Shown: positions 18,784 to 28,415, counted from the first letter of the stretch. The stretch: 64,000 bases of DNA from Thermithiobacillus plumbiphilus (GCF_038070005.1 NZ_JBBPCO010000004.1:62001-126000); one strand, 5' to 3'. Made by a program: numbers and translations. The notes: a model not told the origin generated them from the letters alone.

Positions 18784-19581
18784 TCACACGATGGCGTCGC
18801 CGGTGAAGGGGTTCTTCACCGGGATGAAGGGGAAGCCGCCGAAGTTGTCCAGGTTGCCGAACCTGTCCTTGCAATGCGCCATCGTGTGGTCGCAGCCGGC
18901 ATAGAGCTGGACCGCATCGCCCGCCGTGAGGCCGACCATGGGAGCGACCAGGGTGAGGTCGATCCCGGCGTGACCGACGATCATGCGCGCGCCGGCGGTG
19001 GTGGCGAGCATGCCGCCCACGAAGTAGCCGTCCGGCCGGCTGGCGGCGACGGCGACCTGGACGGTCACGCCGCTCACCGCCGCTACGGTGCCGTCCACGC
19101 GGAAGCTGTCCTTCAGCGCGCCGCATCCGCTGGAGTACAGCACGTGGCGGCACAGCAGCTGGTAGCGGGCGCGCAAGCCCGGCCGCTTCAGGCTCGAGGC
19201 GATGGGCTCGCACTTGAGGGTGGCCTCGGCGCCGGACAGCCGCGCGCCGGTGATCCGCCCCTTCCAGTAGGTGATGAACTCGGCGTCGCCGACATGGCGC
19301 CGGTAGAGGGTAACGCTCACGACACCCTCGGGCGGGGCGGCGAGAAATAGACTCGCCACGGCCAGGTCGCGCGGCATGCGGATCTCCAGCCCCAGCCGCG
19401 CGAGCTCGTTGCTCTGCTCGAGGCCGCCGCGCGAGATCGTCGCCGGCTGATAGGTCTCGGATTGGTAGTCCACCGCCGTCTGCCCCGAGGTGTATAGCCA
19501 GCGCTGCGCGCCCTGGGAGAAGCGGTAGAGTTCCTGCGGTTGTCCGCCGTGGGCGGACTGTTCGATGCCCAGATAGCTCAT
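18784..19581 (-). CDS. Phage BR0599-family tail protein
   Basis: A 265-residue protein with the family arrangement: N-terminal WLYTSGQTAVDYQSETYQPA, a middle CRHVLYSSGCGALKD, and a C-terminal CDHTMAHCKDRFGNLDNFGG. The conserved cysteines and the FGG motif are typical of the BR0599/DUF2163 group, tail assembly proteins of siphophages and gene-transfer agents. It lies between the 563-residue tail protein and the tip genes, the expected order. Confidence 0.8.
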   Translation of the reverse strand: MSYLGIEQSAHGGQPQELYRFSQGAQRWLYTSGQTAVDYQSETYQPATISRGGLEQSNELARLGLEIRMPRDLAVASLFLAAPPEGVVSVTLYRRHVGDAEFITYWKGRITGARLSGAEATLKCEPIASSLKRPGLRARYQLLCRHVLYSSGCGALKDSFRVDGTVAAVSGVTVQVAVAASRPDGYFVGGMLATTAGARMIVGHAGIDLTLVAPMVGLTAGDAVQLYAGCDHTMAHCKDRFGNLDNFGGFPFIPVKNPFTGDAIV

Positions 19582-19590
19582 GGTCCTAGC

Positions 19591-21282
19591 TCATGATCTC
19601 AACGTCCGGGTGGAGAGCTGCACGCGCGCCGTGGCGTCCGTCTCCCAATGCAGCTCGACCGCGTCCTGGTCGAGCCGGGCCAGCTCCAGGTACGAGACCT
19701 GCAGGAACTGCTGGGGCTCGAGGGTCACGCCCAGCGGCGCGTCTAGGGAGAGCAGCTCCTCGTCCTCGGAGATCTCGTTCGCCCCGGTGATACGGCGATG
19801 GAAGGTGCCGGCCGTGGTGAGGAGCCGCAGGTCGCGCCGCAGGGGATCGGCGGCGACGAAGCGGGCATAGCCGACGTTGCGGACGACGAGGCCGGCATCC
19901 GTGGCCGCCACCGTGCGGCTGACTTCGAGGTCGGACTCGAAGGTCGGCAACCAGCAGGGATTCGCCCGTCCCGCGCGCGCGGCGAGCCAGCCCCGGAAGG
20001 CGGTCGCCGCGCTCCGGTCGGTGAGCAGCCAGGTCAGCGTGCGGCCGATGAGCGGGGCGCCCGACTCGTCGTCGAAGGTCGGCAGTCCCGTTCCGTAGTC
20101 GATGAGTGAGAGCTTCCTCCGCCACCTGTCCTCGAGGTCGGTGCTCCGGTCCGGCCGCCAGTCGAACACCCGGTAGCCCTGATAGGCCGGACCCGCGTCG
20201 GCGACCGCGGGCGCCGTGATGTCCTCGACGCCGAAACGGCACCGGCCGACGGCGATGGTGTCGGTGGGACACGCCACGGCCGCCTCGCCCTCGAGGCGGG
20301 CGAGCCGCGCCGGAAACACCCGCGTACCGGCCGGCCAGCTCCCGGCCAAGGGGAGCTTGAGGGTCAGCGTGTTGCCGGCGATGGAGAGGATCTCCACCGC
20401 CTCGTGCCGTGTGTTGGAGCGCCACAGCACCGCCAGGCCGCCCGCGTGGTAGTCGCTGTTGGCGGCATCCTGCACGGTGAGCGCGGTGCTGCCGACGGCG
20501 GCCTCGCCCGCAAGGGTGGAGACGTCGGTCCACACCGGCAGGCAGTAGATGCGTGCGCCCCAGGCGAACAGCAGATGATCCAGCACCTGGGCGTCCCGGC
20601 CCTCGATTAGGAATCCATACTCGAAACCGCGTCGCGGCAGCTGCCGCAGGCGCACCCGCTGCTCGGTGCCGTCGTAGGACTCCAGCACCTCGGTGAGCCA
20701 TTCCAGCCGCTCGGTGATCCCTTGCGACCAGTCCGGACGCATGCCGAAGACCACCACGCGGCGGCCGGTGACCACCAGCAGCGCGGTGAGCCCGCCGGCA
20801 AAGACGAAGCGGTAGGCGGCGTCGATCACCGGCGCCCCGCGCGTGCCCGCTGCGAAGGTGTAGAGGCGCGATTGCAGCGGCCCGAAGGCGAGCGGCGGCG
20901 CCGGCTGGCCCGAGAGCAGCAGCCCGTCCGTTCCGGTCTCGTCGATGGCATCGAGCGTCTGCGCGTCGAACCGGGCGTTCCACACCTCCAGCACCCGCTC
21001 GACCGGGCTCACCAGGTTGCCGAGATCGATGGTCGAAGGGATGACGTGGATGCGGTGGTACCAGTCGGCCCCGAAGGCGGGCAGCAGAGCGCCGTTGACG
21101 CCGAGCCGCAGCTCGTCGACGGGCTGGGTGTCGAGCCGCGTACCCGGACGCGCGATCGAGCTCGCACTCGGGTCGAAAGGAAAGGCGACCGGCACGCGCT
21201 CGGAGACCTCCGGCGAGCGCGACCAGGTCGGCGGCTCCTGGCGGGCGGCACCGGGCAGGATGGAACCGGGAAAGGTCGGCAT
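19591..21282 (-). CDS. Phage tail protein (563 aa, tail tip assembly)
   Basis: A beta-rich protein beginning MPTFPGSILPGAA. It carries the internal pattern LEWLTEVLESYDGTEQRVRL near residue 190 and GARIYCLPVWTD near residue 240. These resemble phage tail proteins that precede the BR0599 gene. The start at 21282 is chosen because it follows the upstream stop and gives a sensible amino terminus. No enzyme motif is visible. Likely a baseplate or distal tail component. Confidence 0.65.
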   Translation of the reverse strand: MPTFPGSILPGAARQEPPTWSRSPEVSERVPVAFPFDPSASSIARPGTRLDTQPVDELRLGVNGALLPAFGADWYHRIHVIPSTIDLGNLVSPVERVLEVWNARFDAQTLDAIDETGTDGLLLSGQPAPPLAFGPLQSRLYTFAAGTRGAPVIDAAYRFVFAGGLTALLVVTGRRVVVFGMRPDWSQGITERLEWLTEVLESYDGTEQRVRLRQLPRRGFEYGFLIEGRDAQVLDHLLFAWGARIYCLPVWTDVSTLAGEAAVGSTALTVQDAANSDYHAGGLAVLWRSNTRHEAVEILSIAGNTLTLKLPLAGSWPAGTRVFPARLARLEGEAAVACPTDTIAVGRCRFGVEDITAPAVADAGPAYQGYRVFDWRPDRSTDLEDRWRRKLSLIDYGTGLPTFDDESGAPLIGRTLTWLLTDRSAATAFRGWLAARAGRANPCWLPTFESDLEVSRTVAATDAGLVVRNVGYARFVAADPLRRDLRLLTTAGTFHRRITGANEISEDEELLSLDAPLGVTLEPQQFLQVSYLELARLDQDAVELHWETDATARVQLSTRTLRS

Positions 21283-21296
21283 GATCCGCTTAGGGC

Positions 21297-22289
21297 TTAG
21301 GGGATGAGTCTCACGGCATAGCCGTGCACGCCGCTTTTGCCGTTCTTGGAGTGGGCCGGGAAGGCCATCCACTGCTCGGCGCCCAACGCGAAGGCCTCCG
21401 CCGGCGCGTAGTGGGTGATGTTGAGGTAGCGCAGGTGAGCGGTGTGGCCGAAGGGCGAGAAGAAACCGGAAGGCCGCGCCACGAACAGGTAGAACGGCAG
21501 CATCGGCGTCACGCCGTTCAGGGTGTTGGGCACGTGGCCCCACCAGTAGCGCGCCAGACTGTCGCGCGGCGTGCCCGTGCCCCGTTCCCACAGCGCCTTG
21601 GCGAGCTTGCCGGTGAGCGCCCAGTCCTTGCAGACCGAGTGCCAGTCGGTGGCGCCGTCCACCTCAGCGAGGACGAAGTTCGCGCCGCCGTAGTACTTGT
21701 AATCGTTGAACGGCAGGCCGAAGTGCCGGTCGTGGTCGTAGCCGAAGACGTAGTCGTTGAAGCCGCTGTACGTATAGGTGTAGGCGTCCGGACCGAACGC
21801 GCCCGACACGAATGCCCCGCCGCCGTAGCTGCCGAACGTCGCGAGATCCCCGAAGGCGAGATGGTGATAGACGCCGGGCGAGACCTCGGCGACGAGCATG
21901 ATCAGTTCGGGCGTGGCGGCCGAGAACAGGTGGTAGGTGTTGGCGGTGCCCACCTCGAACAGGCCGCAGGACTCGGCGCGGTAGCTCGTGGTGTTGCTCA
22001 CGTAGCTGGCGTTGACGATCGATCCGGGCTGGTCCCACCAGGGCCTGCCGGCATCGAATCCCGTCGAGCCGATCAGCCAGATGCCGGTGATGGTGTTGTA
22101 GCGTGTAGAGAGGCGCTCGTTCACCGCGGAGCGCAGATGGACGTAGAGCCCGCCCTTGGCGAGCGACAGGGTCTGCCCGGTGCCGTCTGGGGCCCAGCGT
22201 AGCTGGGTCCAGCCGTTGGCCACCGCGAACACGCGCAGGGCGTCGAGCAGCTGATCGGGGTTGGCGGAGGTGCCGGTCTGGTAGGCCAT
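21297..22289 (-). CDS. Phage virion-associated protein, paralogue of the next gene upstream
   Basis: A 330-residue protein rich in tyrosine, tryptophan and glycine (GSYGGGAFVSGAFGPDAY). Its N terminus (MAYQTGTSANPDQLLDALRV) has the same plan as the adjacent 310-residue protein (MAFEIGTASDYRDLLDRFHA), which suggests a tandem duplication followed by divergence. GGAG lies 9 bases upstream of the ATG. Position after the tape measure gene suggests a tail-tip or side-fibre protein. Function unknown. Confidence 0.6.
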   Translation of the reverse strand: MAYQTGTSANPDQLLDALRVFAVANGWTQLRWAPDGTGQTLSLAKGGLYVHLRSAVNERLSTRYNTITGIWLIGSTGFDAGRPWWDQPGSIVNASYVSNTTSYRAESCGLFEVGTANTYHLFSAATPELIMLVAEVSPGVYHHLAFGDLATFGSYGGGAFVSGAFGPDAYTYTYSGFNDYVFGYDHDRHFGLPFNDYKYYGGANFVLAEVDGATDWHSVCKDWALTGKLAKALWERGTGTPRDSLARYWWGHVPNTLNGVTPMLPFYLFVARPSGFFSPFGHTAHLRYLNITHYAPAEAFALGAEQWMAFPAHSKNGKSGVHGYAVRLIP

Positions 22290-22295
22290 GGTCGT

Positions 22296-23228
22296 TTACT
22301 CCAGGCGCAGCGCCCAGTAGTCGCGCACGCTGGTGCGATACACGTTCTGCACCACGAGGTGGTCCACGCCGCCCACCGTGATCAGGTTCTCGGCGGCGTT
22401 GTTGAATCCGGAGACGTGATAGACACCATCCAACTCTCCGAAGAGGTCGTGATCGGTGCCGGAGTTGTATTGCGTGAGCACCACGGGCGAGAGCACGTAG
22501 GTGCCGTCCGGCGCCTCGCGCAGGTTGCCGAGATAGGTGTAGTTCGTCGGCCAAACCGGGCGCGGTCCGTCATAGCGATACTCGGACGACGAGTAGGCGA
22601 GGTTCTGGAACGGCAGCCAGGCGCCCGAGGGGCCGCGCAGCATGCAGGCGGTGTTGGCGTTGTTCTGCCCATCCTCGCCCGGGTCGACGAAATGGCGGTG
22701 GTTGGGCGAGGTCACGCTGTAGTTGCGGCCCCGCTGGCCGGTCATCGAACCGCCGACGAGCAGCGGGTACGGGTACTGACCCGGCGTCGCGTAGGGCAGG
22801 ACGAAGCCCAGGTGCGCCGCCTGGTAGACGGTCGAGATCTTCGCCACCACCACGGCACGTCGGCCGTTGGCCACGAACCAGTACGGGATCGCCGTGTTCC
22901 AGAGCGACATCATCGGCAGCCAGCCGCTGATCGCACCCGGTTGCGTGTAGAAGTCGTTGGCCGGGTTGAAGCCGATGAAGCCGTTCAGGTCCCACATGTA
23001 GTAGCCGGCCGTGGCGTTCTCGTAGGCCCGGATGCCGCAGTAGATCTCCTCGGCACCGGCCAGGCCGGGCGCCTTGAGGATGAGCTCTTTCGTGGCGGCG
23101 TCCGTCGTCCAGCGCAGCGCCTGCCAAGCCTGGCTCGCGGCGACGAGGTCCGGATGGCCGGTGAGAAAGGCGTGGAAGCGGTCCAGCAGATCGCGGTAAT
23201 CGCTGGCCGTGCCGATTTCGAACGCCAT
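22296..23228 (-). CDS. Phage virion-associated protein (paralogue pair member)
   Basis: A 310-residue, aromatic-rich protein whose start codon abuts the tape measure stop codon (TAA-ATG). It contains YCGIRAYENATAGYYMWDLN and SVTSPNHRHFVDPGEDGQ, patterns seen in uncharacterised tail proteins of siphophages. It shares its N-terminal layout with the following gene. Likely a minor tail protein with a beta-sandwich fold; no catalytic residues recognised. Confidence 0.6.
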   Translation of the reverse strand: MAFEIGTASDYRDLLDRFHAFLTGHPDLVAASQAWQALRWTTDAATKELILKAPGLAGAEEIYCGIRAYENATAGYYMWDLNGFIGFNPANDFYTQPGAISGWLPMMSLWNTAIPYWFVANGRRAVVVAKISTVYQAAHLGFVLPYATPGQYPYPLLVGGSMTGQRGRNYSVTSPNHRHFVDPGEDGQNNANTACMLRGPSGAWLPFQNLAYSSSEYRYDGPRPVWPTNYTYLGNLREAPDGTYVLSPVVLTQYNSGTDHDLFGELDGVYHVSGFNNAAENLITVGGVDHLVVQNVYRTSVRDYWALRLE

Positions 23229-26200
23229 TTACGCAAGCACCTGTCTGACGGCTCCCGCATTGCGTTGCAGGATGTTGAGGATGGTCTTCTCGCCCGCGGA
23301 CGAGTTGAGGTAGTCGGCGGCCATCGCCGGGTCGATCACGTTGACGATGCGCACGCCCTGGCCCTGCGGTTGCGGGGGCGGCGTCTCGGGCACCAGCCCG
23401 CCGGCGGCGAAGGCGAGCCGGGGCCCCTGGATGCGCGGTCCGCCTGAGAGACCGTTGATCGCCTCGAGGAACGCCACGCCCACGCGCTTCACGGCGGCGG
23501 CGTTGAGCACGTACTCGCCGGCGGAGAGCCGTGCCGGGATCGAGTCGCTGGTGGAGGTGCCCGGGCCGGTGACGTAGCCGCCGCCGGCGAAGCCCTGGAA
23601 CAACGACGAGACCAGCGATCCGAGGCTTCCACCGCCCGCGCCGCCGCCTCCGAACAGGCTGCCGAACAGCGCCTCAGCGAGCTTCTGCGAGGCGATGCGG
23701 TTGATGGCGGCCAGCACCGAGCGGGCGAAGTCGGCGAAGGCGTCCTTGGCCGATTTGGCGCCGCTGCCGATGGCCTCGAACATCTGCGCGAAGCCGTCCT
23801 GCACCGCCCCGTCGATGGCGACCGCCACGTCGTCCACCACGAGCTTCACCTGCGCGATCTCGTTTTTCCAGGTCTGTACCCGGGCGACGGCCTCCGGGCC
23901 AATGGCCGCGGCGGCGGCCTCCAACTGCGGCAGGAGCGCATCGAGCGATTCGCCAGTCTGCCGATGCAGCGCGAGGATCTGGCTTCGGGCCTGGGATTCC
24001 GAGAGCAGGCCCGACTGACGCTGCAGGTTGATCGACTCCTCGGATGCACGCATCCGGGCGAGCGCGTCGTTGAACTGGCGCTCGTAGTCGGCGAGATCGG
24101 CGGCCGCCGATTTGACGTCGATGAGGCGCCCGACCGTGGCCGCGCCTTCGGTGTCGCCCTCGGCACGCAGCCGCTCGATCAGGGTCTGGTACTGCCGCTC
24201 GACCGCCGCGCGTCGATCCTGACTGGTCGCGGCGCCGGTGAGGTCGAGCAGTTCGTCGCGCACCTTGGCAAGCTCCTCGCGCAGCTCGCGCTCGGCCTGG
24301 GCGGCCTTGCGGGCATTGGCGACTTCGACGTCCGCGCGCTTGTCGTTGAGGACGGTGAGCTCCGCTTCGAGCTTGGCGACCTCGGCTTTCGCCTTGAGGC
24401 GTGCCGGTTCGTCCTTGCCGGTCTTTTGCAGGCGCTGCTGCTCCGCGAGCGAGACCTGCACGCGCCGGATCTCCGCATCGATCTCCTGCTGCTCGATCCG
24501 GGTCTTGGCGGTGTAGTAGTCCTTGAGCGAGATCAGCCGGTCTTCTAGGGATGCGTCCAGTGCCCGCGCCTGACGGTCCAACCCGTCCTCGAGGAGCTTG
24601 AATTCGGCCTCGGCCTGGGCCTGCACGAGGGCGAGCTTCGCTGCTTCGCCTCCCTTGTCGGGGGCGGACAAGGACTGCGGCTGCGGACGGCCGAAGACGC
24701 CTGCCTGGGTTGATTCGGGGCGGATGCGCCGGGCGATGGCTTGCGCGGCGTCCCCGACGTAGTCGCGCGTGACGGCGTCGCGCACGGCTCCAGCCAGCTC
24801 CTTCCCGAAATCCCGCACCTCGCCGAGATGGCGGCCGAGTGCTGCGCGCAGCGCCTGCATCGAAAAGTCGCCGCTGAAGGCCGCTGCCACGTCCTGGCCC
24901 AAGGCCTTCGCCAGCTCTCCGATGTCGGAAAAGGCGCTACGAAAGCGCTCGACCAGGAAGGCGGCCGTGATGCCGACGGCGCTGCCGATGGCGTTGAACG
25001 CGCCGATGACGACGTTCGCCATCGCGCGGACGGCCGTGCCGATGGCGTTCAGCGCGCCGACCATCGCCTCGCGCACGCGGGCCCAGGAGAGATCGTTGGT
25101 GCCAACCAGCCTTCCTAAGGCGCTGACGACTTCGCCGACCTTCTCGACGACCAGGTCCCAGGCGGCGGCGACGATCTGCTTGATCGAGGCGGTCCTGCCG
25201 CCGAACTCGACCACGGCGTCGCGCGCCGAATAGAGTGCGCCCGCGAGCAGCCCCGCGGCGGTCACGATGACGCCGATGGGCCCGCCCAGGAGCGCGAGCA
25301 CCCCGCGCAACAGACCCGCCGCGCGACCGAGCAGGGACGTGGACCCTACTGCCTGAGCCACGGCACCGGAAGCAGCGGTGGCTTGCAACCGGGCCTTGGC
25401 CGCCTCGGCGACCAGCGCGCTGGTGGCAAGCCCCTGTGCACGTGCCTGAGCCAAGGCAGCATCGGCGAGCCGCACCCGGGCGAGCGCCTCGGCTTCCAGC
25501 GTGCGCAGGTTGGCCAGGCGCGCAGCCGCTTCCGCCCGGGCGGCAGCAACACTGGTCGCGAAGGCGCCTGCCATCCGCCCGAAGGCGGCGACCAGCACGG
25601 CACCGGCCAAGTCGATCAACAGCTCGAGATGCCCGGCGACGAGTTGGATCGCCTGCGCCAGTCCCGCCGTCAGACCCGAGCTCGCGTCGCGTTCGCCGAA
25701 GGCTCGCTGGAAGGCGTTCCTGAGGCGGGTGAGCGCACCCGACACCGTATCGGGGAGGCTCGCGTACTCCTCGGCGAGGCGCGTCCGCTCCTTGAGCAGG
25801 GCGTCGAGCACGGCCTTCGAGGTGATCTTGCCTTCCTGCGCCAGGGCCCGCAGTGAGCCGAGCGGCGCGCCCATGCCGTCGGCGATGGCCTGCGCCAGGC
25901 GCGGCGTCTGCTCGATGACGGAATTGAACTCCTCACCGCGCAGCTGGCCCGAGGCGAAGGCCTGCCCCAGCTGCAGCAGGGCACCGGCCGCCGCGTCGCT
26001 GGATGCGCCGGAGAGCGACACGGCCTGTCCGATGGCATCGGTAGCCGCCAGCACGTCCGCCTGCGAACGCCCCAACGCCTGCACCGAGGGTGCGAGCCGC
26101 GCATAGAGCGTGACGGTCTCTGCCAGGGGCGCGCGGTTTTTCTGGGCGATCTCGAAGAGGGCCGCGTCGGCGCGGTTGAACTCCTCTTGCGAGGTGACCG

Positions 26201-26420
26201 CGAGCTTGAGGCGCGCCTGCAGGTTCTTGTACTGGTCGGCGACCTCGACCAGTTCGCGCACCCCCAGCCCAAGGCCGATCGCGCCGCCGATACGTGAGAG
26301 CACCTGGCCGACCTGGGCGGCTTCGCCGCGCAGGCGGGCGAGATTTCCCTGTACGGACTGGAAGGCCCGTCGCGTCTCATCGACGGCGGTGATGAGGATC
26401 TGGGCACGGTTACCGGCCAC
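23229..26420 (-). CDS. Tail tape measure protein
   Basis: About 1063 residues, the largest phage gene, placed after the tail chaperones as expected. The N terminus (about residues 70-240) contains the tape-measure domain pattern LAPSVQALGRSQADVLAATD and GEEFNSVIEQTPRLAQAIAD. It is followed by hydrophobic stretches (about 340-400), long charged coiled-coil segments (about 590-730), and a C-terminal glycine-rich part ending in a region with LSAGEYVLNAAAVKRVG. It sets tail length and is ejected with the DNA. The start is GTG 26420 with AAGG 7 bases upstream; TTG at 26426, overlapping the previous stop, is the alternative. Confidence 0.9.
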   Translation of the reverse strand: MAGNRAQILITAVDETRRAFQSVQGNLARLRGEAAQVGQVLSRIGGAIGLGLGVRELVEVADQYKNLQARLKLAVTSQEEFNRADAALFEIAQKNRAPLAETVTLYARLAPSVQALGRSQADVLAATDAIGQAVSLSGASSDAAAGALLQLGQAFASGQLRGEEFNSVIEQTPRLAQAIADGMGAPLGSLRALAQEGKITSKAVLDALLKERTRLAEEYASLPDTVSGALTRLRNAFQRAFGERDASSGLTAGLAQAIQLVAGHLELLIDLAGAVLVAAFGRMAGAFATSVAAARAEAAARLANLRTLEAEALARVRLADAALAQARAQGLATSALVAEAAKARLQATAASGAVAQAVGSTSLLGRAAGLLRGVLALLGGPIGVIVTAAGLLAGALYSARDAVVEFGGRTASIKQIVAAAWDLVVEKVGEVVSALGRLVGTNDLSWARVREAMVGALNAIGTAVRAMANVVIGAFNAIGSAVGITAAFLVERFRSAFSDIGELAKALGQDVAAAFSGDFSMQALRAALGRHLGEVRDFGKELAGAVRDAVTRDYVGDAAQAIARRIRPESTQAGVFGRPQPQSLSAPDKGGEAAKLALVQAQAEAEFKLLEDGLDRQARALDASLEDRLISLKDYYTAKTRIEQQEIDAEIRRVQVSLAEQQRLQKTGKDEPARLKAKAEVAKLEAELTVLNDKRADVEVANARKAAQAERELREELAKVRDELLDLTGAATSQDRRAAVERQYQTLIERLRAEGDTEGAATVGRLIDVKSAAADLADYERQFNDALARMRASEESINLQRQSGLLSESQARSQILALHRQTGESLDALLPQLEAAAAAIGPEAVARVQTWKNEIAQVKLVVDDVAVAIDGAVQDGFAQMFEAIGSGAKSAKDAFADFARSVLAAINRIASQKLAEALFGSLFGGGGAGGGSLGSLVSSLFQGFAGGGYVTGPGTSTSDSIPARLSAGEYVLNAAAVKRVGVAFLEAINGLSGGPRIQGPRLAFAAGGLVPETPPPQPQGQGVRIVNVIDPAMAADYLNSSAGEKTILNILQRNAGAVRQVLA

Positions 26421-26422
26421 GT

Positions 26423-27070
26423 TCAAACCTTCGACATTGCTTTACGGATGGCCGCCGTCAGGCGGGGAAGATCGCCTCGCACCGAGCGGGCGAGGTCGAA
26501 CCGTTTTCTCAAGCTCACGCGTCGCACGAGCACGGCGATGGGAATCTCCTGGCCGCGCCGCACGCGCCTGGCGCCGGTGCGCTCCCGCTCGGCACGGCGA
26601 AAGCGCGCGAGCGGCCGGGCGTTCTCGGCGATGTTCTCGGCCATCAGGATCTGCCGGCCGTTCTTCTCGATGAAGAAGGCGTTGCCGGAGCGCATCAGGG
26701 CATCGATCACCCGGGCGAACGCCTTGCGCCCGATGCGCCGGTGCTGCGGCAGCAGCGGGACGAGCATCCGCCCTCGGATCGTTCCGCCCTGTTCGTGGAT
26801 ACCCAGCCAGGGCACTTTCGAGCCGATGTAGAGGGCCGGGAATTCCTTGGCCTTGCGGTCGAACACCTTGGCGTGCATCGAGCGGAGGAACTTCGGCTTC
26901 ACGACCTTGAAACCGGCGCGCATTTCGCCCCGCGCCCGCTCGGCCATCGCCTTGCCGGTGTCGCGCATCGCGCGGGCCACGGCGGTGTGGATCGCCTTGC
27001 GGGTGTCGCCCTGCCAGGCGCTGAAGCGCCGCCGATCCAGCAAACCGTCAGCGACCAGATCGATCTTCAT
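26423..27070 (-). CDS. Phage tail-region protein (DUF6441-like)
   Basis: A 215-residue, very basic protein with FKVVKPKFLRSMHAKVF and IHEQGGTIRGRMLVPLLP, the latter a conserved motif of small minor tail or tail-completion proteins. It matches what I recall of DUF6441. It overlaps the frameshift extension of the tail chaperone upstream and the tape measure start downstream. Probably a tail-completion or tape-measure-associated protein. Confidence 0.6.
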   Translation of the reverse strand: MKIDLVADGLLDRRRFSAWQGDTRKAIHTAVARAMRDTGKAMAERARGEMRAGFKVVKPKFLRSMHAKVFDRKAKEFPALYIGSKVPWLGIHEQGGTIRGRMLVPLLPQHRRIGRKAFARVIDALMRSGNAFFIEKNGRQILMAENIAENARPLARFRRAERERTGARRVRRGQEIPIAVLVRRVSLRKRFDLARSVRGDLPRLTAAIRKAMSKV

Positions 27071-27649
27071 CACGCATGCCCCGATGGAGTTCGGCCTGGA
27101 GCTCACGGATGCCGTCGCGACTGCCCTGGGCGGCAGCGGTCATGACGGCAAGCCGGGTGGCGAGCCGTTCGTGTTCGAGGCGGCGATCGGCGGCGAGGAA
27201 GGTGTTCAGCTGGCCCAACGTGTAGCCGAGGATGTCCGGGTAGCGGTGACCGCCCCGAATCAGGCGGGCGATGGCGTCAGCCCAGCCAGACGGCCGTTCA
27301 GACGCTGCGCCAGATCGCCGACTTTCGGCGCGATCCGGCGCACGAAAAAATCCGCGTTCACCTCGAACACGGTCGCCGCCAGGGTGATGGCATCGTCGAG
27401 GGCCAGCGCGTCCACCCACTCGCGCGGTTGGCGACTGGCGATCGCCAACGCGGTGAGCAAGGCATCGCCGTGGTCCGAGAGCAAGGCGAGCCAGTCCGGC
27501 TCGTCCGCCAGTCGTTGCGCGAAGGGCTGCACGGCCTTGAGCATTGCCGGCAGCTCGCCGAGCACCAGCGGGCTGATCGCGAGGCGTTGGCCGGCCAGAT
27601 CCACAACTTGAGGCTGCGGCACGAGAACATCCAGATCGGAAGCACTCAT
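27048..27649 (-). CDS. Tail assembly chaperone, -1 frameshift extended product (gpGT-like)
   Basis: Minus-one slippage at 27350-27344 moves ribosomes from the chaperone frame into an overlapping frame open to 27048. The extension includes SGWADAIARLIRGGHRYPDI followed by LGYTLGQLNTFLAADRR. That is the typical content of the second tail chaperone half in siphophages, and it has no start codon or ribosome binding site of its own. In lambda the analogous gpGT binds the tape measure and recruits tail tube protein. The extension overlaps the DUF6441-like start by 23 bases. Confidence 0.7.
27260..27649 (-). CDS. Tail assembly chaperone (zero-frame product, lambda gpG-like role)
   Basis: A 129-residue protein between the major tail protein and the tape measure gene, the canonical site for the tail chaperone. 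It contains LPAMLKAVQPFAQRLADEPD and DFFVRRIAPKVGDLAQRL. ATG 27649 is chosen because GAGGGGG precedes it by 6 bases; an in-frame ATG at 27655 lies too close. A slippery heptamer near codon 100 allows the extended product described separately. Confidence 0.75.
   Translation of the reverse strand: MSASDLDVLVPQPQVVDLAGQRLAISPLVLGELPAMLKAVQPFAQRLADEPDWLALLSDHGDALLTALAIASRQPREWVDALALDDAITLAATVFEVNADFFVRRIAPKVGDLAQRLNGRLAGLTPSPA
27344..27350 (-). other. Programmed -1 frameshift slippery heptamer
   Basis: On the minus strand the zero frame reads GAT TTT TTC, which contains the heptamer T TTT TTC in the X-XXY-YYZ arrangement. Slipping back one base leads directly into the open frame that encodes the conserved second chaperone half. 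GC-rich sequence follows and could form the stimulating structure, but I did not define one. Confidence 0.75.
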
Positions 27650-27660
27650 CGTCATCCCCC

Positions 27661-28413
27661 TCACAGCAGCACGATGCGGCCGAACTGGCCGAGGTCGCCG
27701 GCGGCGGGCTTGAGCGTGTCGGCCAGCACTTGGCCCGAAAGCTCGAACTTCAGCAGCTCGTCGGTGATGACCGAGAGCTCCTTGGCCGGATTGATGGCCA
27801 CGCGGTAGAGATCGATCACCACCTCGCGGTTGCCGTCGGCGGTATTGAGTCCCTCGAAGCGCACCCAGCGCTCGGGCAGCGGCTGGGTGAACATCGCGGT
27901 GACCGATGCCGTGCCGTAGGCGTAGTCGGCCTTGAAGGGCTCGACGTAGGGTCCGCCGGTGGCGGCGTCGAGGATCACCAGCGAGCCGTGTTTGGTGTTC
28001 ACCGAGTACTGCGCGGCCGGCAGGGTCTTGGGGGTGGCGCTGGAGTCCTTCACCACCACCGAGGAGACGTCCTGCTTGGCGAGCAGGTAGAGGCTGCCGG
28101 GGGTGACCGGGTTCGGCAGCGCCTCCGCGGTGACCGTGCCCGGGGTCTGGGCGGTGGTGGCGCCGTAGAGGGCGAGCGCCAGGTTGGTCGCGATGAGCTC
28201 CTCCAGGGTGCAGGCGAACTCGCCCTTCTTGGTCTTGATGAGCTGCAGATCGGTGAGGCGCTGGCCGCTCACCGACTCCTGGTGCTCCAGGGTCTCCACA
28301 GAGAGGGACACCTTGAGCTCGGGCACGTTGCCCACGTAGGCCAGGCCCTGCGGGTTGCCGAGTGCGTCGCGGGCGCCGATGTAGACGCGCCCCTGTCCGG
28401 AAAAGTAAGGCAT
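27661..28413 (-). CDS. Major tail (tube) protein
   Basis: A 250-residue protein beginning MPYFSGQGRVYIGARDALGN, then VPELKVSLSVETLEHQESVS, the classic pattern of phage tail tube proteins. The length fits. It sits immediately before the tail chaperones and after the neck genes. Self-assembles into the flexible tail tube of a siphovirus. Confidence 0.85.
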   Translation of the reverse strand: MPYFSGQGRVYIGARDALGNPQGLAYVGNVPELKVSLSVETLEHQESVSGQRLTDLQLIKTKKGEFACTLEELIATNLALALYGATTAQTPGTVTAEALPNPVTPGSLYLLAKQDVSSVVVKDSSATPKTLPAAQYSVNTKHGSLVILDAATGGPYVEPFKADYAYGTASVTAMFTQPLPERWVRFEGLNTADGNREVVIDLYRVAINPAKELSVITDELLKFELSGQVLADTLKPAAGDLGQFGRIVLL

Positions 28414-28415
28414 GG

